Shown one piece after another: positions 1 to 6,919 of a stretch of DNA of 9,673 nucleotides; the first letter of the stretch is position 1; each line of letters opens with the position of its first letter. The stretch covers positions 1-9,673 of the forward strand of contig JBKPDL010000049.1 of the NCBI GenBank assembly GCA_046727855.1. Direction: 5' to 3'. The stretch is from DASPWV01 sp046727855 (GTDB taxonomy: Bacteria; Acidobacteriota; Vicinamibacteria; Vicinamibacterales; UBA2999). The notes below the pieces were generated by a model. The model made no database searches, was not told the DNA's origin, and saw only the letters and a list, made by a program, of their open reading frames with translations. A program made the translations under genes and the position numbers.

Positions 1-1628
1 TCGATGACGGGCGACATGAACGCGCGCGGGCGCAGTGGGCCGCCAGGCGCTGCGGTCGAGATATTGCTCGCGTAGAGCGCATCCGGCACCGCCAGCTGTA
101 ACGCGCGATAAACGCTGCGCACGTGCCGGCGGAACAGGTCGTCGAACTCGCGATCGTGATCCGACGAGTGGTCGTCGCCGTACCACCAGAACCAGTCGCT
201 GCCTTCGGCGATCAGCAGCTCCTCGAACGCGCGGTCGCGATCAGGCGCGGCCGCCAGCGCGGCGTGCGCATCATAGGCCTGACGGGCCGCCGCAAGCTGT
301 GCCCATGCTCGATGGTCGTCGGGGTGCCCGGCCCAAATATATAAGTCGCTGTTGATCCAGGACCCCGGAAACACCGATTCGAGGCGCCGCCCCGGACCGG
401 CAGCAGCCTCCGACAGCGTGACGGTGCGGATATCCGGCGATCGCTGCAGCCGGTGATAGAGCGCGCGCAGGAACGGCCGGCCACCGCCCGGGTAGTGCTC
501 CCAGGCATTTTCGCCGTCGAGAATCACGCTGACTGTCGCGTCGCCGTTTGTGCCGCCATCCGCAAAGCGACGCCCCGCCTCCTGGACGCGCCGGATGAAG
601 TCCTCTGCCGCCGCTTCCGCATCCCACGATTGATACGAGAACCCGATCAAGTCGGAGAGGCCGTGATCGCGAAACAAACAGCGGAGCGGTTTGGCCGGTT
701 CACCAACTTCATACGGCCGATACAACGCATCGGGGGAAAGACTCTGATCAAGCGAGCGCGCAAGGATCCCTTCGTCTGTGGCAATCCATGTGACGCCAGC
801 GTCCGCGATCAATCGCACCGCGGCGTCCGACACCGACCCTTCCGCGGGCCATATGCCTCGTGGGGGATGGCCAAAGAGTTGCGCATGCAGCCGGATGGCG
901 CGCGCAAGCTGTTCGCGTCCGTCGTCGGGCCATCGGAACAACGCCCGCGGGAGCGCCGAGTGCGGGTGGGCGCGCAAATGCACATCGGTGTCGCACAGCA
1001 ACGGAAGGATTGGATGGTAAAAAGGGGACGTCGACAACTCAACCTGCGTGCGGGCGGCTGCGGCGGTATACAACGGGATGACGCGACGGACCAGCTCGAG
1101 TTCCACCTCGCGGAGCACGAGCTTGTCGTTCTCGGTGAAGGCTCTCCCCTTTTTGACAAGCGCGGCGAGACGGGGATCGCGCTGCAGCCAATCGGCGTCC
1201 ATCCAGGCGAGCTTGTGCCAAACCTGGAGATCGCGCAGATCTTCGATACTGAACGAGGCGACGTTCGCACGGCGAGCGTACAACTCGGCATACCTCGCAT
1301 ACGGCCGAATCATCCGAGGCTCGGAGGCGTGAAAGCCGTTGGCGATCAAAAATGCGCGCTCGTCCGCGTCGAGGGCCTCGGCCGATTTGAGTCCGATTTC
1401 GAGGTGCCGATCGCGGGCACGCTCCTCCGCAAACGCCTGCAGCTGCACGAGCAGCGAGGGCACCAGGTTGAACGTCACGCGAATGCCCGGAAATTCCTCG
1501 AGCAGTTCGATCATGCCGACGTAATCCTTGATCGCGTGCAGCCGAACCCACGGCAGGATGTGCTCGCCGGTGGCAACGTCTTCGTAATTGGGTTGGTGCA
1601 TGTGCCAGAGGATGGCGAGCTTGACCAT
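1..1628 (-). CDS. GH57 family glycoside hydrolase (alpha-amylase/alpha-mannosidase type), C-terminus beyond the window
   Basis: The reading frame is open from ATG at 1628 to the left edge, giving 542 codons with no stop, so the C-terminus is missing. Seen: the N-terminus opens MVKLAILWHMHQPNYEDV with the HQP signature (residues 11-13), and LPWVRLHAIKDYVGM follows (25-39). GIWPAEGSVSDAAV (258-271) holds the likely nucleophile Glu263, and VILDGENAWEHY (368-379) the likely acid/base Asp371. EGSDWFWWYGDDHSSDHD (475-492) is the late aromatic/acidic motif. These are the conserved regions of GH57, a retaining alpha-glucan hydrolase or transferase family, here closest to the COG1449 type. No signal peptide is visible, so it is probably cytoplasmic and could act on glycogen or maltodextrin (inference). 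The start is fixed by family alignment, but no Shine-Dalgarno is evident upstream. Its start lies 21 bases from the divergent lptFG start. Exact specificity (amylase, branching enzyme, 4-alpha-glucanotransferase) cannot be told from this. Confidence 0.93.
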   Translation of the reverse strand, partial: MVKLAILWHMHQPNYEDVATGEHILPWVRLHAIKDYVGMIELLEEFPGIRVTFNLVPSLLVQLQAFAEERARDRHLEIGLKSAEALDADERAFLIANGFHASEPRMIRPYARYAELYARRANVASFSIEDLRDLQVWHKLAWMDADWLQRDPRLAALVKKGRAFTENDKLVLREVELELVRRVIPLYTAAAARTQVELSTSPFYHPILPLLCDTDVHLRAHPHSALPRALFRWPDDGREQLARAIRLHAQLFGHPPRGIWPAEGSVSDAAVRLIADAGVTWIATDEGILARSLDQSLSPDALYRPYEVGEPAKPLRCLFRDHGLSDLIGFSYQSWDAEAAAEDFIRRVQEAGRRFADGGTNGDATVSVILDGENAWEHYPGGGRPFLRALYHRLQRSPDIRTVTLSEAAAGPGRRLESVFPGSWINSDLYIWAGHPDDHRAWAQLAAARQAYDAHAALAAAPDRDRAFEELLIAEGSDWFWWYGDDHSSDHDREFDDLFRRHVRSVYRALQLAVPDALYASNISTAAPGGPLRPRAFMSPVI

Positions 1629-1649
1629 AGGCGATAATTGGGAAACGCG
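1629..1649. promoter_or_regulatory. 21-base divergent spacer between the GH57 gene and lptFG, with lptFG ribosome binding site
   Basis: Only 21 bases separate the two divergent start codons. GGGA at 1640-1643 lies six bases ahead of the lptFG ATG (1650) and is a plausible Shine-Dalgarno. GATAAT at 1633-1638 resembles a plus-strand -10 box, which would give a leader of only a few bases, but I find no -35 at the right distance. TTGACC at 1621-1626 is too close to pair with it. The promoters of both genes must therefore lie partly or wholly inside the opposing coding sequence, unless transcripts are nearly leaderless. Confidence 0.4.
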
Positions 1650-4004
1650 ATGAAGCTGATCGACCGCTACATTGTTCGGGAGATTCTTCCCCCGTTCGCC
1701 ATCGCGCTGCTCGTCTTCACGTTCATCCTGATTATCCCTTTCATCCTGGAGATGGCCGAACAGCTGATCTCCAAGGGCGTGCCGTGGCCCACGCTGCTGC
1801 GCCTCACGGCCACGCTGGTGCCGCAGGCGCTCGGCCTGACCATTCCGATGGCTTTTCTGCTCGCCATCCTCGTCGCGCTTGGCAGGCTGTCGGGGGATCG
1901 TGAGATTGTCGTCCTCATGGCGTGCGGCGTCAGTCCGTACCGTCTGTTACAGCCCGTCATCGCGTTCTCCCTCGTCTGCCTCGCGGCCACTCTCTGGGTG
2001 ATGCTCGAGCTCATCCCCAACGAAAACCAGAACTACCGCGAAATCACCTTGCGCATCGTCGCCCAGCGCGCCGAGGGTCAAGTGCGCGCGCGCGAGTTCT
2101 TCGAAGACTTCCCCGACACGGTCCTCTACGTACGTGAGATTCCGCCGGGCGGCGGATGGCAGGATGTGTTTGCCGCGAATACGAAGAACCCTGCCCATCC
2201 CGACATCTTTATCGCCAGGCGCGGACGCATGGTGGTCGATCGCGCCAAGAGGACGATCGAGATGGTGCTCGAGGGAGGAACGCGCCACACCACGAAGGCC
2301 GCCGAGCCTTCAATCTACGAAGTCGTGCGCTTTCAGCAGATGGTGCTGAGTCTCAACCCGGAAACGGTATTCCCGCGCACCGGTCCGGCGCGGGGCGATC
2401 GCGAGCTGTCGATTTCGGAGCTCCAGGAAAAGCGCGCGGAGATCGAAGGGCGCGGCCGCTCGGCGCACAACCAGATCATCGAGATTCACAAGAAGTTCTC
2501 GATCCCGGTCGCCTGCTTCGTCTTCGCGCTGGTTGGCGTTGGTCTCGGTCTCAGCAATCGGCGCGACGGCAAATTCGCGAGCTTCATGGTCGGCATCGTG
2601 GTCATCTTCGCCTACTACGTGATCATGTACATCGCGCAAGCGATGACCAAGGGCGCGCTGTTGCCGGCATGGCTGGCGATGTGGCTTCCGAACATCTTCA
2701 TCGGGCTCGCCGGTATGTTTCTCCTCTGGACGCGCGTACGCGGCGCCGAGGAGCCGATTCGCATCACGCTGCCAGTGCTGCGATGGCTGCGACGTACGCC
2801 CGCAGCTGCCGCTGAGTCAGGGGCGGAGCTTCCAACGGCGCCCGGCGCAGAGAACCGCGCGCCACGAGTTGTGCTCGTACTGCGCGTGCCGCACTTTGAC
2901 ATCCCACGACCAAACCTTCTCGACTTATATGTCGCACGCCTTTACACGCGCGTGCTCGGCATGTCGGTTGCGGGCATGTTGGGCTTGTTCTATCTCTCCA
3001 CGTTCATCGACAAGTCGGACAAGTGGTTCAAGGGACAGGTGTCGCTCGGCATGATTGTCGAGTTCCTCGCATGGTCCACGCCGAAGTATCTGTATTACAT
3101 CCTCGCGATCTCGGTCCTCCTCGCGGCCATCGTGACGGTCGGCCTGCTGACGAAAAGCAGCGAGCTCATCGTCATGCGTGCCTGCGGCGTCAGCCTGTAT
3201 CGCACGGCAGTTCCGCTATTGCTCTTCGGACTGACGGCCGGCGCGGTGCTGTTTGGATTTGAAGAACGCGTGCTTGCCGTCACCAATCGGCGAGCAGACT
3301 ATCTCGATCACATCATCAGAGGTGGCTCGCCGCAGACGTTCGACGTGCTCAGCAATCGCAAGTGGCTGATGGGCGGCGACGATGAGATGTATCACTATGA
3401 CTATTACGACCCGAACAAGCGCGAGTTGAACGCCTTGTCCGTCTTCGAGTTCGACCCGGCAACTCGCGCATTGCAGCGGCGAACGTATGCCAGGCAGGCG
3501 ACTTTTTTGCCGCGCGCCGGGGAACGCGCTGCGTGGGTAGCGCGCGGCGGCTGGCAGCGCGATTTCGCCGGGCAGGACATCAAACGCTACGCGCCGTTCG
3601 ACACCGCGCGGCTCCCGCTCAAACCGGCCACGCATTTCGTAACGGAAGCGCCGGAGCCCGAGCGTATGAACTTCGCCGATCTACGTGAATACATCCGCGG
3701 CCTGGTCGAGCGCGGCTACAACGTTCTTGAGTATCAGGTCGAGCTGCAACGCAAAGTGGCATTTCCGTTCGTGACCGTCATCATGACGCTGATTGCAGTG
3801 CCCTTCGCGGTCACCACCGGTCGGCGCGGCGCGATGTACGGAATTGGCGCGGGCATCGTGCTCGCGCTCGTGTATTGGACCACGATCAGCATCTTTGCAG
3901 CGCTCGGCGCCGGCGGTCTCATGCCGCCCTCGCTCGCGGCTTGGGCACCGAACTTGATTTTCGGTGCCGCGGCTGCCTACCTGCTGCTCACGGTACGCAC
4001 ATGA
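1650..4004 (+). CDS. lptFG: Fused LptF-LptG lipopolysaccharide export permease
   Basis: This is the inner-membrane permease of the LPS transporter, which with the LptB ATPase lifts LPS out of the inner membrane toward the LptC/LptA bridge. E. coli uses two proteins of about 360 residues; here one 784-residue frame carries both. Seen: each half has three membrane helices, a periplasmic beta-rich domain (about 125-255 and 545-665), and three more helices, 12 in all. The halves share landmarks: EIVVLMACGVSPYR (85-98) against ELIVMRACGVSLYR (505-518); HKKFSIPVACFVFALVGVG (280-298) against QRKVAFPFVTVIMTLIAVP (700-718); LPAWLAMWLPNIFIGLAG (338-355) against MPPSLAAWAPNLIFGAAA (758-775). The ACGVS segments are probable LptB-coupling helices. 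A Pro/Ala-rich linker at about 362-415 joins the halves. ATG 1650 is chosen because MKLIDRYIVREILPPF matches the family N-terminus and GGGA precedes it; an upstream in-frame TTG at 1638 is less likely. The gene overlaps the next by ATGA. LptB, LptC and LptA are not in the window. Confidence 0.94.
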   Translation: MKLIDRYIVREILPPFAIALLVFTFILIIPFILEMAEQLISKGVPWPTLLRLTATLVPQALGLTIPMAFLLAILVALGRLSGDREIVVLMACGVSPYRLLQPVIAFSLVCLAATLWVMLELIPNENQNYREITLRIVAQRAEGQVRAREFFEDFPDTVLYVREIPPGGGWQDVFAANTKNPAHPDIFIARRGRMVVDRAKRTIEMVLEGGTRHTTKAAEPSIYEVVRFQQMVLSLNPETVFPRTGPARGDRELSISELQEKRAEIEGRGRSAHNQIIEIHKKFSIPVACFVFALVGVGLGLSNRRDGKFASFMVGIVVIFAYYVIMYIAQAMTKGALLPAWLAMWLPNIFIGLAGMFLLWTRVRGAEEPIRITLPVLRWLRRTPAAAAESGAELPTAPGAENRAPRVVLVLRVPHFDIPRPNLLDLYVARLYTRVLGMSVAGMLGLFYLSTFIDKSDKWFKGQVSLGMIVEFLAWSTPKYLYYILAISVLLAAIVTVGLLTKSSELIVMRACGVSLYRTAVPLLLFGLTAGAVLFGFEERVLAVTNRRADYLDHIIRGGSPQTFDVLSNRKWLMGGDDEMYHYDYYDPNKRELNALSVFEFDPATRALQRRTYARQATFLPRAGERAAWVARGGWQRDFAGQDIKRYAPFDTARLPLKPATHFVTEAPEPERMNFADLREYIRGLVERGYNVLEYQVELQRKVAFPFVTVIMTLIAVPFAVTTGRRGAMYGIGAGIVLALVYWTTISIFAALGAGGLMPPSLAAWAPNLIFGAAAAYLLLTVRT

Positions 4005-4237
4005 CGCGGGCGCGCGGTTCGATCGTCCGGTTCGTCATCGGCGTGCTCTTATGTCTGTCGGCCGTGATCGCCATCGTGTACGGATTTTTCCGCCTCGCAG
4101 GCGTGCTCGAAGGTGGCGGCTACGGCACGCCGGCGCAACGCGACGCGCTGATTGTCCTCGGCGCAGCGGGCGCTCTGCTCGCGACGGGCATCGCCACGAT
4201 CATCTGGGATGTGAGCAAGCGCTACGAACAGAGTTAA
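4001..4237 (+). CDS. Small two-helix membrane protein, translationally coupled to lptFG
   Basis: A 78-residue protein whose ATG (4001-4003) overlaps the lptFG stop TGA (4002-4004). Seen: a short basic N-terminus (MTRARGSIVR), a first hydrophobic helix at about 9-33 (FVIGVLLCLSAVIAIVYGFF), a Gly-rich loop (VLEGGGYGTPAQRD, about 36-49), and a second helix at about 50-68. It ends in the charged tail WDVSKRYEQS. Charge distribution suggests both ends are cytoplasmic with the Gly-rich loop outside (inference). I recognise no family. The four-base overlap implies coupled translation and co-expression with the LPS permease, so it might be an accessory subunit or stabiliser of that complex, but nothing in the sequence proves this. 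Being real is supported by the overlap, clean hydrophobic periodicity, and by filling the gap up to the convergent PHP gene, with 16 bases left. Confidence 0.75.
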   Translation: MTRARGSIVRFVIGVLLCLSAVIAIVYGFFRLAGVLEGGGYGTPAQRDALIVLGAAGALLATGIATIIWDVSKRYEQS

Positions 4238-4253
4238 CCTGCGGCGCCCTCCC

Positions 4254-5969
4254 TCATCGCGTCAGCCACATATTCGCGATCGACACCGTCGCTGCCGTGC
4301 CTGGCAGGGCGTTGACCGTATCGACGACGAGCAGCACACGATCGATGTTGTTGAGCGGCAGCTTCCCGGACGGCTCTCCTCCTACCGGCAGAAAATCGGC
4401 AAACTTCAAATCAACCGTCTGCACATCCGGGCCGACGTAAAACGAGTTGGACCAGCGCCGGAGCCCGTGCGACTCGGGGACGCGCAGCTGCGCCCAGATA
4501 CGCATCTGTCGATCGGCGCGCGCCCGGATCTGCAGACCCGTATACGCGGACAACCAGGCGCCGGATGGCAGCGAAATGGCCGAAAACTGGGAGCCGTCGC
4601 GTCCATCGGCGAGCGCGAGCCGCCAGGAAATCACGGGAACTCCCGAGTCCAGGACCGCCGGCGACACAATGCTGATGGAATCGGTGCTCGACTCGGTGCT
4701 CACATCCTGTGTTGGCAGCGGCGTGCGCTCTGTCGGTTCGGCTGGCTGCCGCGCCGCCAGTGCGGTGTGCGCGGGTTCGAGGTTGACGTAGATCGGATTC
4801 GTGAGGAGCCACGGCAGCGGAGGAACGCCAGTACTACTCGGAAGTCGTGCCTCAACCCGATACGCGGCCGGATTGCTTCCGATCTCGACTCGCGCCTTGT
4901 TCGTCACCGAATCGAAGATGGTTTGGCCGTCGCGAAGCACCACGAGCGACGTTCCTGAGGGTGCCGCAAGAGAAGCCTCGATGACAACCGGCTCCGCCGA
5001 CTGCAGGTATTCGCCCGGCCGCGCCACTTTGGAGCCGCTTAGCGCCTTCACTTCAAGCGCGCCGATCGCCGCGAGACCATCGATTGCCGTGTAGATGCGA
5101 CCTTCCCGGATTGCGGTCAACACACTGGCGGCGTCGCGTGCCGCATCGCCCGAGAGCGGCGCGTCGAGAATGACGCGGTTGCTGAATGCGCGAAACGACG
5201 CTTCGTATGACGGCAGGCGTGCGATCACGCGGTCGCTATACGGCTCGCTCGTTTCCCGGAAACCAAGCCGGGCGTGCGCGTCGGCGGCCGCGATTCCAGT
5301 GACATGCCGCAGCCTGGCCAACTCGTCCCATCGCGCGAGCGTTTCCACCGGCCGATCGATCAGAGTAACAAGCGTCTCCGGCGGACGAAAGGCATAGGTC
5401 AACAGCACGCGGCCGAGCGATGGCCACGACTCGTCGCGCCATTCGCTGTCGCCGTTGAGCCACTCCACGCCATCGACGGGCAGCGTCCAATCGCTCCAGC
5501 GCAGCGCCGGTTTGCGCGAGTCGGGATGCGCCGCAAATCCAAACCCGCCGAATCGTTTGACGTCTTCAATCACCCCGCGCGGATGACCCGCCAGGGGGTA
5601 CGGCAACTGCGGCAATCCCAAGGCGGCATAGTGGCCGTGGGTGGTGCTGACCTCTACGCCATCCAGGCACAACACACCTGAACGGTACAACGGGGGATCT
5701 GGCGGCCGCGTCCCGTCGCCGTGATCGGTAATCACGACGAACTGAAGGCCAGCACGGGCAGCGGCCGACGCGATCTCGTCCGGCGATCCGGTGCCATCGG
5801 ATCGCGCCGAGTGGATGTGATAGGCCCCTTTCGCGGTCGGCCACTGGGCCATCCACGACGGACCGGCAGATGTCGCCGGACGCGGGGGCATCCGGATCAA
5901 CACCGCTATCGCGAGCGTTGCGAAGGCAAACGCAAGCACGATGAGGGCAGCCCGACCGAGTCGTCTCAT
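4254..5969 (-). CDS. Exported CehA/McbA-like PHP-domain metallohydrolase with C-terminal beta domain
   Basis: A 571-residue protein with an N-terminal signal anchor (MRRLGR, then a hydrophobic stretch to about 25), so the body should lie in the periplasm. Seen: PHP-type metal ligands in order, YHIHSARSDG (50-59; His51, His53, Asp58), VITDHGD (79-85; His83), GVEVSTTHGHYAALG (104-118; Glu106, His111, His113), FAAHPDSRK (145-153; His148) and GIAAADAH (225-232; Asp230, His232). PHP enzymes hydrolyse phosphoesters or, in the CehA/McbA group, other esters and amides; the substrate here is unknown. About 300-397 looks like an all-beta domain. A Thr/Ser/Pro-rich linker (400-432) then leads to a second beta domain (about 433-571) ending LPLNNIDRVLLVVDTVNALP (537-556), reminiscent of galactose-binding-like folds. 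ATG 5969 overlaps the xerD stop by ATGA, and no Shine-Dalgarno is visible, so translation is probably coupled to xerD. The stop faces the small membrane protein's stop across 16 bases with no terminator. Confidence 0.85.
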   Translation of the reverse strand: MRRLGRAALIVLAFAFATLAIAVLIRMPPRPATSAGPSWMAQWPTAKGAYHIHSARSDGTGSPDEIASAAARAGLQFVVITDHGDGTRPPDPPLYRSGVLCLDGVEVSTTHGHYAALGLPQLPYPLAGHPRGVIEDVKRFGGFGFAAHPDSRKPALRWSDWTLPVDGVEWLNGDSEWRDESWPSLGRVLLTYAFRPPETLVTLIDRPVETLARWDELARLRHVTGIAAADAHARLGFRETSEPYSDRVIARLPSYEASFRAFSNRVILDAPLSGDAARDAASVLTAIREGRIYTAIDGLAAIGALEVKALSGSKVARPGEYLQSAEPVVIEASLAAPSGTSLVVLRDGQTIFDSVTNKARVEIGSNPAAYRVEARLPSSTGVPPLPWLLTNPIYVNLEPAHTALAARQPAEPTERTPLPTQDVSTESSTDSISIVSPAVLDSGVPVISWRLALADGRDGSQFSAISLPSGAWLSAYTGLQIRARADRQMRIWAQLRVPESHGLRRWSNSFYVGPDVQTVDLKFADFLPVGGEPSGKLPLNNIDRVLLVVDTVNALPGTAATVSIANMWLTR

Positions 5970-6853
5970 GCGCGCGGATGGAACTTGTCGTAAAGCGTGC
6001 GCATCCGGGCGTCGAGGATGTGCGTGTAGATCTGCGTTGTGGACAGGTCAGAGTGGCCGAGCATCATCTGAATCGCACGCAGGTCGGCGCCGCGTTCGAG
6101 CAGGTGTGTGGCGAAGGAGTGACGGAGCACGTGCGGACTCACGCGCTTCGCAAGGCCAAGCTGACGCGCATATCCTTTGAGGATTTTCCAGAACCCGACA
6201 CGGGTGAGACCGCTGCCGCGGCGGGCGTTGACGAACAATCGCGGTGATGTCCGCCGTCCGAGCAGCTGCGGACGCCCCTGCTTGATATATTTCGTGACCC
6301 ATTCCGCCGCCGAGTTGCCGAGCGGGACGATTCGCTGCTTGCTGCCCTTTCCTGTCGTGGTGAGATAGCCCGCAGCGAGATGCAAATCCTGCGGGCGGAG
6401 ATTGACCAACTCCGACACTCGCAAACCGGTGGCATACAGCACTTCAATCAGCGCGCGATCGCGAAGACCGGCGGGCGTGCTCACATCAGGTGCTTCGAGC
6501 AAACGGTCCACTTCCTCCATGTCGAGAAATTTCGGCAGCACGCGCCACGCGCGCGGCGCCGTCAGCTCCTCTGCGGGATCGAGATGCACGGGCCGGTGGA
6601 CGCTGACGAAGCGATAGAAGCCGCGTACGGCTGCGACCATCCGCGCAACCGACCGTGGCGAACGTCCTTCCGACATCAACTGGCGAACGAAGGCTTCGAG
6701 GTCGCGGCGCGTGAGTTCCTCGACGGCGCGATCGCGCCCTGCCGCAAAGCGTCCGAGCTCAGCCAGGTCGCGGCCGTAACTTTCCACGGTGTGATCGGCG
6801 AGCCGGCGTTCGAGGCCGAGGTGCGTCAGGTAGTCGTCGACAAGCGCGCTCAT
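5966..6853 (-). CDS. xerD: XerD-type site-specific tyrosine recombinase
   Basis: A 295-residue tyrosine recombinase of the size typical for XerC/XerD, which resolve chromosome dimers at dif sites by cutting and rejoining DNA through a phosphotyrosine. Seen: an N-terminal SAM-like core-binding domain (about 1-90), then the catalytic domain. The catalytic set is complete: Arg145 in ATGLRVSEL, Lys169 in TGKGSKQR, His241 and Arg244 in PHVLRHSFATH, His267 in LGHSDLSTTQ, and nucleophile Tyr276 in QIYTH. The spacing from the first Arg (24, 96, 99, 122, 131 residues) matches what I recall for E. coli XerD. ATG 6853 is preferred over an in-frame TTG at 6856; neither has a clear Shine-Dalgarno. The gene is first in a two-gene unit with the PHP hydrolase and diverges from murQ. 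Complete catalysis, chromosomal-type length and the absence of mobile-element context favour a housekeeping Xer role. XerD rather than XerC is assigned by overall resemblance only. Confidence 0.92.
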   Translation of the reverse strand: MSALVDDYLTHLGLERRLADHTVESYGRDLAELGRFAAGRDRAVEELTRRDLEAFVRQLMSEGRSPRSVARMVAAVRGFYRFVSVHRPVHLDPAEELTAPRAWRVLPKFLDMEEVDRLLEAPDVSTPAGLRDRALIEVLYATGLRVSELVNLRPQDLHLAAGYLTTTGKGSKQRIVPLGNSAAEWVTKYIKQGRPQLLGRRTSPRLFVNARRGSGLTRVGFWKILKGYARQLGLAKRVSPHVLRHSFATHLLERGADLRAIQMMLGHSDLSTTQIYTHILDARMRTLYDKFHPRA

Positions 6854-6919
6854 CAATTGCTAGACAGATTACATGCTAGTATCACGGTTTGTCTTAGGCG
6901 CCCCGCGGAGCCTCGTCTG
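6854..6919. promoter_or_regulatory. Divergent xerD/murQ control region with TGCTAG direct repeat and extended -10
   Basis: These 66 bases hold the promoters of both genes and are less GC-rich than their surroundings at 6854-6895. On the plus strand TGCTAGTAT (6874-6882) fits an extended -10 (TGn followed by TAGTAT), placing a murQ start near 6889 and a leader of about 30 bases. A second copy of TGCTAG at 6858-6863 lies 16 bases upstream, giving a direct repeat that overlaps the -10 and could be an operator. On the minus strand AAGACA (6895-6890) and TAATCT (6871-6866) are a weak -35/-10 pair for xerD, 18 bases apart. All of these are pattern matches only. Confidence 0.4.
6907..6910 (+). promoter_or_regulatory. 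Shine-Dalgarno of murQ
   Basis: GGAG, nine bases ahead of ATG 6920. It decides the murQ start, because the murQ frame stays open far upstream, antisense to xerD. The protein from 6920 begins with the family-typical TEAINPATLAIDKL segment by residue 12. Confidence 0.6.

Noticed and set aside
453..1637. 394-codon open frame on the plus strand
   Set aside because: It lies fully antisense to the GH57 gene, whose strand shows all family motifs. The plus-strand product is rich in Arg/Gly/His and resembles no family; long antisense frames are expected in GC-rich genes.
4238..4253. Possible terminator between the small membrane protein and the PHP gene
   Set aside because: The 16 bases contain only a GGCGCC palindrome with no usable stem plus T-run on either strand.
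5966..6853. Tyrosine recombinase as sign of an integrated element
   Set aside because: Length and residue spacing match chromosomal Xer proteins. I see no tRNA, flanking direct repeats, other phage genes or composition shift.
6380..6919. Upstream extension of the murQ frame by 180 codons
   Set aside because: It is antisense to xerD. The family N-terminus and a Shine-Dalgarno at 6907-6910 fix the start at 6920.
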